64,000 nucleotides of DNA. Source: Selaginella moellendorffii. Taxonomy: Eukaryota; Streptophyta; Lycopodiopsida; Selaginellales; Selaginellaceae. A program made the translations under genes and the position numbers. The notes beneath the pieces are model-generated. The model worked only from the letters and a program-made list of their open reading frames with translations. It was not told the DNA's origin and did not search any database. Positions 22,781 through 34,072 of this stretch are shown piece by piece. Within the stretch, counting starts at the first letter, position 1. Each line of letters opens with the position of its first letter. The stretch covers positions 1,533,566-1,597,565 of the forward strand of contig NW_003314271.1 in assembly GCF_000143415.4 (NCBI RefSeq). Reading direction: 5' to 3'.

Positions 22781-24240
22781 GGGGCTTTTTTCGTGGTAAC
22801 AAACCAACCTCAACCACGCGGTGACGATCGCATCACCAGCAAACGTTCTGCTGGTCTTTGCAGGATCAACATGTCCACCGTGTCGAGAAGGCTTCACGAA
22901 AGTTTCTTCGATCGACTACTTCATAGTGAGTGCTCACTCGCCTCCCCAGGTTTCTTCTCGCAGCTTCTCTCTGGCCAGCAACCGCTGCTTGCGTCTCCTG
23001 GACCGTGAATCTCACCTTGTTCTGTGCTCTGTCACGACGATCATATGCGTTGAGTCTGTACGAAGAGTGGCCGATGAGAAAAAGGCTTGAAACCAGAGAA
23101 AGAAAACTGGATACCTCTCTGCCGTGAACTTCGCTTGAATCAAGATGGGCGATGGATGGTTGCGAGTGCCCCTCGCGCTGCGCAAAAAATGACTAGCGTC
23201 AGTGAAGATGTTTGCTTTGTCTAGCCAAACCGATCGTTGGATTGCCATAAACAGCCAAGGCAGTGGTACTATCATGAATCACCACGCCACGGCTCGCGCG
23301 GATTCAATCAAAAGAATGCTAAGAACTTCCAAAATTTGGTCATCCAAAGAGAGACGAACTTACCGGACTTTCCATCGATGTCGTCAGAAGACGTAGTGAG
23401 CTTTTCGTGAGTTTCATCGTCCGTGGCGGTCGTATGGTCGCTGTGGAATCCATCTCTCTCTTCCGTGAGTAAATGCCCCGCGTCCACGCTGCTTGGGAGC
23501 TACGTCCTCAGCCTCCTCCTCTGCGGCTTCTCTCGCGTTTTCTCTGGAGTTGGAGCAACGCTTGGGAGTTGGATTGCACAAAGAAACTTGGGAGAATCGA
23601 GGAGGGAGCTGTGGTGGCTTTGATGAACTCCCAGGGATGTCGTGAGCGGCTTTCTCCCGCAAAGCAAACTTTCAAAGCTCCGCTATCCTTCCTCTTCGTC
23701 GCCTTCCTTTTCTATGGAGCATTGCTTCTTCTGCAAAGAAATTCCTGAGAACACTCATGCTACGTACGCGTTTAATCTGTGCCGGATGACAATGGCGGAG
23801 CTGCGCAGCGAACCGGCCTTAGCCCTGCCGCTCGTACAGCGGCCCGATTCGCGACCCGATTCGATTCGCTCTGCATCTCGTCCACAACGCCCTGCTCCTG
23901 AGATTTTAGGGTTCTTGAGAGAAGCGCCAAAAAAACATCTCAATGACGCCAAGCGATGGCAGCTCGATTCGATGCCTTCCAAGCGCTCCAAAGCGCAGTG
24001 GCGAGATTGACGCGGTGATGTGGGGGTAGAGCATCGTCTCCGCCGATTCCAGATGCCCATTCCGGGCGTAGGCCGCGAGCATCGCGTTTGAGCAGGAAAA
24101 TCTAGAAACCCGGGGAGCTGGAATTGGATCATCGGTAGCTGCTGCTGCTGCTTGCGATGGCGCTGCTGGGGGGAGCCTTAAGAGCCCTAAACCTCAAGAA
24201 AGTGATGGTTACAAGGAAGGCGATTCGAACCGCGACGCGT
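22780..24240 (-). repeat. Family X gene-derived repeat, copy 2
   Basis: Reverse orientation relative to 52010-53480. It contains exon-like blocks bounded by splice-like sites, for example a GT donor after the block encoding THEKLTTSSDDIDGKS near 23365 (minus strand). The order of blocks matches copy 4, but frames are broken by indels. The original protein is not identified. Confidence 0.5.
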
Positions 24241-24351
24241 TTGGAATTTTCGGGAGTGGGCCGGATTCGAGCCCGCGACTAGAGGTGACACGTCCATTCC
24301 ATTCCGATATTGTAGTGATTTTTGCTCTTGCTCGATCAATCGTGATGTCCC

Positions 24352-24872
24352 AGGGAACTCTCTCAACCCAGGGGGAACGACTTCAGCTATGAACAGCTAA
24401 AGGCATACATTTTCCGGGCGGTGACTCTTTACTCTTTTGTGACAATGGCTTGCTCAAACAGGCTTTGAGCAGCCTCCGCAGCCTGCTCCCAAGCTACATC
24501 AACACTTACGACATCAAATATTCGCTCACACTCAAGGCTGCGAGCAATGGTAACACCACAAGAACATAGTCAGTCAACGTGTCTCTGACCAAAGTTGACT
24601 TTACAGGATTCCAGTTTGCCGCCAAGGCCTGCCTGTGGGATTGGAGGGAACTACAACTACAACTTTGAGGGGTGCAATGCAGACAGAGAAAAGTGATGGC
24701 TGGGAAGATGGTGGCGTCAACGACTTGTAGGAATCCATCTGCATATATCAATTGGGATGGAGTTTACTACACTGATGCAGCAAACTGGATCATCACGAGG
24801 CAAATCTTGAGTGGGAGCTCCTTTGAGCCCAATTTCCCCTTGGGCATGCTGTGCACACTCAAGAACATCTAA
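24352..24872 (+). pseudogene. GDSL esterase remnant A' (mirror copy)
   Basis: Exon 3 begins after CCCAG at 24351, then jumps from CTCTCTCAAC to the part encoding FSYEQLKAYIFRAV, a deletion also present in the other remnants. Exon 4 is heavily cut. The last exon ends at TAA 24870-24872 with LKNI and contains CRNPSAYINWDGVYYTDAAN, where the DxxH histidine has become tyrosine. Confidence 0.8.
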
Positions 24873-25162
24873 TCATCTGTTTGGACTCATAAACTTTGAC
24901 AAACATCAATCACTACAAGCATTGTTCTTTTGGATCCAATCCAGCACCCATCAAGCACTATTGGTTGGAAGGGACATTGAGCCAGTGTGCCATCTTTAGA
25001 GCACGTGGAATAACATGTGGTGATATAAGTTACTACAAAAAAAAAATAACTCAAAAACATTCAACTTTAGCCGAAATATGAATTGGCAACACTACATTTA
25101 CTACCATGACACCAAGCTCGAAATATGTCACATGACTCTTACCTTGAAAACAGGGGTCACTC

Positions 25163-25668
25163 TCACAAGAAACTAGAGATTTCATCCAAGACAAGGACAG
25201 ATTCCTGGTAGCTAGCATCCCCAACGGTGTAAAAGCCATGGGAAGCGTTTTCATACTCAATGAGCTTCACGGCATTGCCAGTGTCTTCGAAGATCTTTGC
25301 AAACTCTACCTAGAGATTGTGGAGGAGATCCTTGCCGCCCACCACCACTAGCGCTCTTGGCAGTTTCCCCTGGGCCCCCAATCTCATGAGATCTCCAGGC
25401 AATTCCAGCGTCATGTTGCAATATGGATGATCATGGTCAACTGCTCCCTCAGGGAGCGCTGCCAACCAGCAAAAATCTGTGATGCCTAGCGTGATCATCG
25501 GGTTGGAGGACCCGAGCCTAAGCTCCGACTCAGTCCTGGACCTGCCTCCATAAAAGGGCTGGCCAGTGAGGAGGATCTGGCCGGTGAGCGGGATTTCATC
25601 TTGGGTAGTGCGCAATGCCACACGGGCTGCAAGATTTCCCCCGGCACTGTCGCCCATGATCTTGGAAA
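25163..25668 (-). pseudogene. CXE 3' fragment, tail-to-tail with GDSL remnant A'
   Basis: It corresponds to about the last 165 codons of the CXE at 19182. It begins at the nucleophile block (MGDSAGG) and lacks the HGGG half. An in-frame TAG replaces the glutamine codon after LLHNL near 25310, and the end is shortened by a TGA in the SFLRE region. AT-rich sequence begins immediately upstream of the break. Confidence 0.85.
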
Positions 25669-25669
25669 A

Positions 25670-28600
25670 TAATCGATTGTAAAACATCAAATTTAGAAAC
25701 AAAGTGTGACTTAATAACCCACAAACTACCAATCAATTGACACTCAAGATAATATCATAATTTGGTTAACCATCACTTATAATATAAACTTCCCAAGTTG
25801 TAGAGTCAAATATACTGGGCTAAAGACTTTTGATCAACAAAAAGAATATGTAAAGGACAAACTACTAAACATTGAACTAAAAAGATTTTAGAGCTAAAAT
25901 TTAATCTCTTTGGTGTCATAAATAGCTCTAGAGAAATTCCATACCATAAATTATAAAAGAGAATGAGAGAGAAATAACAAGACACTTCCTATTATCCATT
26001 AATAATACTACACTTCTTGTTCTTGTTATTTGTGCACATTATAGGAGCCATGATGTGTATAGACCCTTTGAAACTTTGGATACATCCAATAGTTTTCTGA
26101 ATGGTTGACATGAAGTATTTTAGCATCATTATTGTCATCTTGAGATACAAATGGTTAACAACAATTCTTACACTCCACTATAATACATCCTCAAACCTAG
26201 TAGTCATAACATTATGGGCCACATCCACACTTACAGCCTCCTTCTTGACCACATCCACACCCATAGTCACAACCCCCATGATTGCCATAATGACCAACAT
26301 CTCAAGGTTTTACAATTGAGGTGGAATCAACATCTATAAGGGCCATACAATCAACTAAGGGAGGATAAGAGTGTTATAGAATGAAAAGGTATAATATGAG
26401 AGCTTTCCTCCACATTATAAGAAATTATAATGGCATCATGAAGGGTGGTAGGGTGATGTCCTCTCACAAAAGCTCCAATAGAACTGCAAACATGATATTT
26501 TAATAAGATTTGAACATGTTAAAATCTATAGAAGTTAGTTGTAAGCCATAAATTTTCCTTTTGTAATTTGCTAATTTACTTTATATATCTAAACACTTTT
26601 GCTTTAGTTATAGTTAAATTCTCTTGCCAAAGTCCACTTTAACTGTAATAAGTTTTATTTGGCTTCAACTACTCATTGTATAAGTACTAAAGTGTTAATA
26701 ATTTCGTTAATAATTTCCTAAACATTTTATCCCAACCTTTTCCTTGGGATAGATTATACTTAAAGTTTGATTACACTCCATATAAACATAAGTAACTAAG
26801 TATATCAAGCCTCTAAATTTTTAATGTCCCTTAAAATAACAAGACTTATTCATGGGACTCTTTAAATCCCAAACTTTGTAAATCTCTTAATTCGATGCTT
26901 TGAGGGAAAACACTATAGCCTAAAGTCTTAATATAAGTACTTTAACTCCCCACCTCTAACTTGAAAGGAAAATACATGGCAATTAAAGAGGAGTGAGGAC
27001 TAATAGTACTCAAATAATGCATTACTCCACCTAAGTTATAAATACTATTGTCAATTTTCTTTTCAAAAGTGGGAGTTTCTTTTAAGAATTTCTTTAAAAA
27101 CATTCCTCAAATCCATACTCCCAAGTCATAACCCTAATATAGTAATTCCTTCAAGATTAAGTTTTAACTTTTATCATTTTGGAACCCTTACATCCAAGTT
27201 TAGTCCTAACTCAATCCAAACTCTTTATTGATTTCAAGATCTTTTAACCAACAATATTTTGGAGAGTTTGTTTCTTATACTAATAATTTCTTAACTCACT
27301 CTTCAAATCAATTCACCATCACACCACACTATTGCTTAACTTTAACACACCATTTATAAAGCCAACTTTATCTCCATAGCACCCAAAAGTTTATTAAAAA
27401 CCATGCAAGACATAAAAGTAGTGTTAAGATCTGTGTTACATCTCTTTGTAAACAAAGAGGCAATTTTTGAATATTATCCATATCATTCCATCCATAATAT
27501 GTGGATCCTAAAATGTTTAAACCATAAGCAAACATCTTATATGAGTAATCTAGAAAATAACATTGAACCCAATCAAGGGGGACACTTGGCTCATAATTAA
27601 GTGTTACAATAACTACTACATCCTTGTTTAATTTTGAGCCGGCTATGCCAACACTAAAACTAATTGTTGTATAAGCCTATTAGGAGCCTAATCCTTACCA
27701 CCACACTTCCAGGCAAAAAAAATCAAGTGCAAACACCAAAACTAATTGTTGTATAAACCCATTAGGAGCTTAATCCTCACCACCACCCCCCATGCAAAAA
27801 AAAGCAAGAAAAAAACCACATTGTCAACAAAAATATATTTAGCATCTCTATCAAATTGAGGACTTTAAAAAGTGGATTATTATGCTAATGTGACTACTAA
27901 AATTAGATTAGTATATATATATTATACAAAGTCCTCACAAACCTTATCTATAATTTTAAGGAGAGATCAAATGAAGGGTAATTGTCAAAAGGTTATTTTT
28001 TTAACCACAAATAATCACACTGATTGATGTTTGCTATTAGCCAATGGGAGGTGGGCAATTGCCTAGGGCGAGAGAAGAAGGTATTGTGACATATATAGAT
28101 TGCTGAAAAAAGCATTGTGACAAATGTATATGCTTGATGACATGGAAAAAAAAATAGAGCATAAAGCTATCATAAGGCTGTGATTAACTTTTACCTAATT
28201 TAAAATTTTTATGTGATGGGCAAAGGCAACTAGTGACTCTAATTTGGGGTCTCAAGACCATGTGGAATATAGTTATCAATCATTGTCAAACAATGTCTCT
28301 TCATAATAGCAAGCTCAACAAATTCTAGAACAAGATTAATGTAAATTTTAAAATATTAAGAAAATTACAGAGAGCATGGTGGCCAATGAAAACTTGAACT
28401 ATGGCATGTGGAGAAAGAGGAAAATGTGACATCTGGGCATCACAAGTATGCTTTTTAATCATCATACTCTGAAGATCTGGAAAACCGGGATGAGAGACAT
28501 AAGTAATTGAAAGGGCTTGATCGATTTGGTTCGCAAGCTATTTGCACTATGGAATATTTATGTTCCTTTTAAACATTTTTGCTCACAAATGGGAACAATA

Positions 28601-28930
28601 GATAGATCACTGGATTTGGCAGCAATAGAACATTCAAATGGCAACTTTAGCGTGGACTTGGATGGAAATTACATAGATTTCTTAGGCATAATTTTCCTTC
28701 TTTTGGCTCTTACTTGCTTTTGGGTATATTACTTAATATTTGATTTTGTTTTTCTTTTCATTTTTTTAGCTTTATTTTGAGTGCCACACTAGATAAGCAG
28801 TAAAAGGTAACAGTTTCCAGATTTTCCTTTTTCTTCTCTTAGCTGATTTCTTACATTTCCTTTTAGGTTTAGAGGTTAAACAGCCTTGGTTACTTTCATT
28901 GCTTGGGGTATCACATAACACATTTGCTAA
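25670..28930. other. AT-rich, gene-poor stretch
   Basis: About 3.3 kb of strikingly AT-rich sequence with no frame above about 90 codons that I can support. The longest, near 28517-28780, has no recognisable motif and ends in a low-complexity hydrophobic run. A diverged tandem duplication lies at 27648-27806. No transposon ends or RNA genes are evident. Confidence 0.6.
27648..27806. repeat. Two-copy direct repeat, period about 82 bp
   Basis: The block containing CTAATTGTTGTATAA and TTAGGAGC(C/T)TAATCC occurs twice in tandem, each followed by an ACCACC stretch and a poly-A run. The copies differ mainly by C/T changes. Confidence 0.75.
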
Positions 28931-28933
28931 CTG

Positions 28934-28970
28934 CCCAGCATTTGCTGGGGGAATACTAGGTTTTATATAG
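28934..28970 (+). promoter_or_regulatory. Palindrome plus TATA box upstream of LUP gene
   Basis: The palindrome CCCAGCATTTGCTGGG (28934-28949) is followed 14 bp later by TTATATAG (28963-28970). The TATA box lies about 80 bp before the ATG. The same arrangement is found in front of the intact LUP copy at 48557-49462, so it is a good core promoter candidate. Confidence 0.65.
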
Positions 28971-29047
28971 GAACGGCTTATTTAATCAAATTAAAAGCTA
29001 TGATTAATCCTTTTGAGCTAAACTCACAAAGCATCGTGCCCTAGGAT

Positions 29048-29956
29048 ATGGCGGCACAACTCAGGAGAAAGCTCTGGGATGAGTCTGTGATTTTGGGTCA
29101 AGTTTTCGACAATCTGGGTCACAGGCAGTGGCAGTACTCGGCCTTCTACGGCGTTGTGGACTTCGCTCTGTGCAGGTTAGAACACAGGATCCAGCGGGTG
29201 TGGAAGAATGCCTGCAAGCAGGCGAATGTGAAGGAATACGCCGCCACCAAGGCCATTGTCCGGGAGAGGGCGTCGTACCTAAGCGACGACCAGTTGTGCT
29301 ACTACGGTATTTGGGACGAGGACCTCACTTACACCAACGTTCGCCTTTGCGTCGACAGCTACAAGAGGAGGCCGACATCGATAGAGGCAGTCCAGGAAGA
29401 GCTCCAGCAGCAGCAGCAGCAGCAGCAGGAGATGCCGTTGCTTAGCCCGCCTCTGATCAAGTACATCAGGGCCAAGCCCAGCATACCCCGTGAGATCCGA
29501 GGGCGTGGCCCGGGATCGCGAAAGTTTCGGCAAGAGCTGGTTTCTTGGGTGGAGCGGGACCTGTTCGGTGGTGTTGGGTCGCTGGAGATGCAGGCGCGGC
29601 TGGTGTTTGATGCGCGGGTGCTGGCGCACGAGTGGGAGGAGTTGTTCGGTTTCAGGTGCTGCGAGTATGAGCCGCTGGTGGACAAGAACCTGAGCACGCC
29701 TGATGTTGTTTTCAATGAAAATTGTGGTCCTTTCGATCAGGAGAAGTATGACGAACTTGTCATGCAGCTGGAAGCGGGAAAGATGATCGCGGCGTGTGGC
29801 GGCTTCAACAAGCTTTCCGCTTGGCCGGGGAATGCGTGCGTGGATCTCTTCAACTTTCAAGTGGGGGGTGTGGAGGAGCTGATCAAGCGGTACGGTGAGC
29901 TCAGATTCAAGGTGAATCCCAAGAGAAGACGAGCATATGACCGCAACACCGAATGA
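29048..29956 (+). CDS. LUP family protein, uncharacterised, 302 aa
   Basis: Single-exon open frame, about 85-90% identical by eye to the copy at 48557-49462. Features: start MAAQLRRKLWDESVILG, an aromatic block QWQYSAFYGVVDF, YTNVRLCVDSYKRRPTSIEA at about 95-115, a run of eight glutamines near 120, PLIKYIRAKPSIPREIRGRG, a conserved C-terminal half with CGGFNKLSAWPGNACVDLF, and a basic end NPKRRRAYDRNTE. No signal peptide, membrane segment or catalytic motif is recognised. At least five broken relatives in the window show it is a multicopy family. The basic tail could be a nuclear signal (inference only). It may be lineage-specific. The conserved upstream palindrome and TATA box support expression. 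Confidence 0.75.
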   Translation: MAAQLRRKLWDESVILGQVFDNLGHRQWQYSAFYGVVDFALCRLEHRIQRVWKNACKQANVKEYAATKAIVRERASYLSDDQLCYYGIWDEDLTYTNVRLCVDSYKRRPTSIEAVQEELQQQQQQQQEMPLLSPPLIKYIRAKPSIPREIRGRGPGSRKFRQELVSWVERDLFGGVGSLEMQARLVFDARVLAHEWEELFGFRCCEYEPLVDKNLSTPDVVFNENCGPFDQEKYDELVMQLEAGKMIAACGGFNKLSAWPGNACVDLFNFQVGGVEELIKRYGELRFKVNPKRRRAYDRNTE

Positions 29957-30035
29957 ACACAAGTCTTGGTTGGATAGATGGACTTTGGTAATAGGGTATT
30001 AGAGTTTGTGTAGCTTACCTCTTCCCATATGAGAT

Positions 30036-30245
30036 TCATGAGTCCCAAGCACATGTCCCAAGTTTACAATTTGTCCAGAATTGATATGGAGCAAATGCCC
30101 CCGTGTCTGCAGCACACAATTCCAAACCCGAATGGGTTTGAAACCGGTTGTTCTCATGTTTTTCCTCACATTTTGCAGATCCCCGTTCTAGACATCTGCA
30201 AATACATGAATAATCCATGTCACACAATCTTGGTCGCTCCACCAA
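30036..30245 (-). pseudogene. Fragments of module Z and PPR-like arm
   Basis: Minus-strand pieces match the start of module Z (GAFAPYQFWTNCKLGTCA, 30036-30105) and the PPR-like arm (30100-30245). They are joined in a different order from the copies at 21-22 kb. They follow the LUP 3' flank directly. Confidence 0.55.
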
Positions 30246-31470
30246 GTTTGCTGCTGCTGCTGCGGTGACGATGGTGGCGGAGGAAGAGGAGGAGCCAGGG
30301 ACTGGGGAAACCTGTTGCTGTGATCTCGTCTGCAATCCAAGCTCCAACACCGGAGCAGTAGGGGGGCTTCCTCGTCCAGCAAAGCATCTCCGGTCACCCA
30401 AGAAAGCTCCTGCCCCCTACTGCATCAGATAGGATGGGAGTTGGCCTTGCCGAGAGAGACAGAGCTCATCCAAGCTTGAGTAGTGCAGTGTGGAAGCATG
30501 CTTAGCGCCCGTCTGGCCTTTGCATTGCTGAGAGCCCGCAACTTGCCAACCTGAGAAGCGCACTCTGGAGGGTGGAGCAAGAGAGATCTTGACGGTGGTG
30601 CCGGGATGAGAGATCCGGCAACGTGGAATGCTCTTGCATGGCGTGAGCCCAGAAAACTTGCAGATCTTCTCGACGAGCAAATGCCTCGAGTGTGTCAACT
30701 TGGCAGGCAAAGTAAGCGTTTTAGCAAAGGCGACAATGGGTTTCTCACTGACAAAGAGGGGTTTTTCAAACCAAACTCAACCACGCGGTGACGATCGCAT
30801 CACCAGCAAACGTTCTACTGGTCTTTGCAGTATCAACATGCCACCGTCCCAGAGATCCAAGGCTTGCCAGAAGTCAAGAAGGCCTAGAGACTTTCCAGAA
30901 GACGCTTCATTGGCCACGAAAGTTTCTTCGATTGACTACTTCATTGTGAGTGCTCACTCGCCTTCCCAGGTTTCTTCTCGCAGCTTCTCTCTGGCCAGTG
31001 ACCGCTGGTTGTGCTCCTCCTTCTCCTGGACCGTGAATCTCCTTGCGTTGAGCAGCTTGGGCGGATGTCGGAGGCTCCAAGTCTATAAGGAGGGAGCTGT
31101 GGTGGCTTTGATGCAGGGTTGTCGTGAGCGGCTTTCTCCCGCAAAGCAAACTCTCAAAGCTCCGGTATCCTTCTTCTTCGTCAATGACGCCAAGCAATAA
31201 AGCGCACTGGGAAGTAGAAAATCTAGAAACCCGTTTTCGTTGGGGCGTGGATCCTTTTGTGGATTCGTCTTGGAACGGGAAGGCGCCGGCTGGAATTGGA
31301 TCATCGGTAGCTGCTGCTGCTTGCGATGGCGCTGCTCTTCGTTGATGCGGAACGGCAAGAGCCTCAAGAAAATGATGGTTACAAGGAAGGCGATTCAAAC
31401 CGCGACGCGTTTGGAATTTTCGGGAGTGGGCCGGATTCGAGTCCGCGACCGGCGGTGACACGTCACCCGT
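30246..31470 (-). repeat. Family Y copy 2 and family X copy 3
   Basis: 30246-30770 matches family Y, and 30771-31470 matches family X with a large internal deletion compared with 22780-24240. There is no continuous coding frame. The order Y then X is the same as at 22.2-24.2 kb, supporting segmental duplication. Confidence 0.5.
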
Positions 31471-31587
31471 CCACGACCACATCTCTCTCAAATTAGTTTC
31501 GCCACGAATCCATTCCATGCCGTTCTCCAAGATAGATAGCTATATTGTAGTGATTTTTGCTCTCGCTCGATCAATCGTGATGTCCCA

Positions 31588-32241
31588 GGGAACTCTCTCA
31601 ACGCAGGGGGAACGACTTCAGCTATGAACAGCTAAAGGCATACATTTTCCGGGCAGTGATTCTTTATTCTTCTGTGTGTTTGCATTGAATCTACACAGAT
31701 TCAATGGCGAGGGAGGACGAGCATTCCTGCTCTCGTACGTTGGGCCCCAGGGCTGCATCCCATACTCCCTCACAAACTCTAAGTGGGCTACGATCAAGCC
31801 GGGTGCGCTATCAAGTCATGCAGCACTACAATGAAATGAGATAAAATGTCATTCTGTTTCGCTAGTCTTAATTGTTCAAGCAGGCTTTGAGAGCAACCTC
31901 CATAGCCAGCTCCCAGGCAGCACTATAATCTACATCAACACTTACGACATAAAATACTCGCTCACCCTCAAGCAAGAACATAGGCTGTCAACGTGTTTCT
32001 GACCATAGTTGACTTTACATGAATCCAGTTTGCCACCGGGATTGGAGGGAACTACAACTACAACTTTGAGGTGCAATGCGGGCAGAGCAAAGTGATGGCG
32101 GGGAAGACGGTGGCGTCAACGACTTGTAAGAATCCATCCACCGAAGCAGCAAACCGGATCATCATGAGGCAAATCTTGAGTGGAAGCTTCTTTGAGCCCT
32201 GTCTCCCCTTGGGCGTGCTGTGCACACTCAAGAACATATAA
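31588..32241 (+). pseudogene. GDSL esterase remnant B
   Basis: It retains the intron-2 end, the shortened exon 3, exon 4 with TFLLSYVGPQGCIPY-like coding and the last exon to TAA 32239-32241. Exons 1-2 are missing, the GT splice donor of exon 4 is replaced, and the DGVHYTEAAN block is deleted, so no catalytic residue remains. Confidence 0.8.
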
Positions 32242-32499
32242 TCATTTGGATTCATAAACTTTGATGAACATCTAACACTACAACTATTGTTCTTTTGGAT
32301 CACTGGTTGGAAGGGAATACACAGTGGAATGAGAGAAGGCTGCCTGGTGACACCGAAAGACAAAAGAAAGAAATGCCATCTTCGTGAATGGCTGCCAAAG
32401 CTTGTGTACATCCAATCCCGTCAGCTCTGACCTCCAGTCAACCCGTCAGTAAACATAGTCAACATTATTCAACGCGGGTCAATAGCGGCAAGCCAGGGG
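32242..32499. other. Conserved spacer between GDSL and CXE 3' ends
   Basis: It contains TACACAAGCTTTGGCAGCCA-like sequence (here in reverse), found in every CXE-GDSL junction of the window (about 20230-20400, 51010-51190, 58100-58290). It is most likely the overlapping 3' untranslated regions. Confidence 0.5.
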
Positions 32500-33462
32500 T
32501 CACTCTCGCAAGAAGCTAGCGACTTCGTCCAAGACAAGGACGGATTCCTGGCAGCTATCGTCCCCCACGAGGTAGAATCCATGGGAAGCGTTTTCATAGT
32601 CGATGAGCTTCACGGCATTGCCAGCGTCTTCTAAGATCTTTGCAAACTCTACCTGGTGATCGTGGAGGAGATCCTTGCCGCCCACCACCACTAGCGCTCT
32701 CGCCAGTCCCCTGGCCCCCAATCTCGCGAGATCTCCAGGTAATTCCAGCGTCATGTTGCAAAATGGATGATCGCGGTCGACCGCTCCCTCGGGGAGCGCC
32801 GCCAGCCAGCAAAAATCGGTGATGCGTAGCGTGATCATTGGGTCGGAGGACCCGAGCCTGAGCTCCGACTCGGTCCTGGACGTGCCTCCATAGAAGGGCT
32901 GGAGGAGGATCTGGCCGGCGAGCGGGATTCCATCCTGGGCAGCGCGCAATGCCACGCGGGCTGCGAGATTTCCCCCGGCGCTGTCGCCCATAACGAAGAT
33001 CTTGGAGAAATCCGCGTGAGCGAAAGCGTCTTGATCGCTGCTGCTCTTGGCGATCTCTCGGACCCAGTTGAGGAGCCATCGTCGTAGGCCGCCGGGAGCC
33101 TGTGCTCCGGAGCTAGGCGGTAATTCACAGACACCAACGATCGCTCCCAGCTTCCTGGACAGGGCCTCGCAAAATCTGTGAAAGATCGCATTTGCGGCGC
33201 TGATGTAGACGAATCCTCCCCCGTGGTAGAAGATGACGATGGGCAGCGTGCGGTTCTCCAGCTCTTCCAGACGGAAAACTCTCACCCACAGCCCCCGATC
33301 CTTGTCGAGAATCACGTCGCGGCTCGCCACGCCGTCAATGAACGCGGGATTGGCGGGAACCTCCGCAAAGAACCACGCAGGGCCTGTTGGTGGAGAGCCA
33401 TCCTCTGCAAACACAAAGCCTCCAATTTGATTGCCAGAGCTCTTGCGCTCCTCGTCGCCCAA
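32500..33462 (-). pseudogene. CXE pseudogene with lost start and compensating frameshifts
   Basis: Colinear with the CXE at 19182 and open to its normal end, but the ATG is TTG (33462-33460) and no upstream in-frame ATG is seen. A 1-base insertion after GAIV and a 7-base deletion before LNWVREIAK put about 20 codons into the wrong frame, destroying NYRLAPEHRLP. Five codons (YVRAP) are missing near the start. HGGG, GDSAGG, Asp and His are intact. Loss of function is inferred. Confidence 0.85.
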
Positions 33463-33665
33463 TTTTTCGGTGCTAGGTGGGTGTCTCACAACGACACATT
33501 TAAACCGTTGAAATGCCCACGAGCGTGACTTGTCGGTTTGCGGAAATTCTAAAGCTTTCTTTTTCGTTTCTATGCTGGTATATACACATAATTAAAACAA
33601 ATCTAATTAAAAGCTCTCTAAGCATGTTTTAGCTTTTCTACTTAAATACTTAATTTAATTAATAC

Positions 33666-33838
33666 TGTGAGGGCCAAGTGTACGGCTACGATGCCGTATA
33701 CTAATATTAGCGTAGTGGATTTTGGTAGCCGTCGGATTGGTTTCAATCCGGACCACTCGCTCCTGTATATAAGCTAGGGTTTTTGGGTTAATTGATATGT
33801 ACATTTCTGTATTCCCTTTCCATATTCCATGCACTCAC
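33666..33838 (+). repeat. 5' LTR of gypsy-1
   Basis: 173 bp, TGTGAGGGCC...CACTCAC. TATATAAG at 33766-33773 is the likely Pol II TATA box. The interior begins ATTGGTGGAGATGAG; I cannot assign a primer tRNA. Confidence 0.9.
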
Positions 33839-34072
33839 ATTGGTGGAGATGAGGGGCACCTTTGATTGTCCCTGGGGAGTGCTTGGATTTGGGATTTCGG
33901 TTTAGATCTAGCTTTTGCATTGTCTAGATCTAGCTTTTTCCATTTCCTTTCTTTTGTTCTTTCCTTTCAGGATTTTGGTTTAGATCTAGCTTTTTGCATT
34001 GTCTAGATCTACCATTTCTTTCCAGCTTTTTGTCATTTATCTTCTTTTGCTCTTTCTTTCTCATTCATTTTC

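Noticed and set aside
24205-24250. GGTTCGAATC-like B-box (also near 31390 and 52065) as a possible tRNA gene
   Set aside because: No matching A-box, acceptor stem or cloverleaf could be folded; it is part of family X.
28517-28780. 87-codon frame with a hydrophobic C-terminus in the AT-rich island
   Set aside because: Low-complexity Phe/Leu run from T-rich DNA, no homologue recognised, no splice or promoter context.
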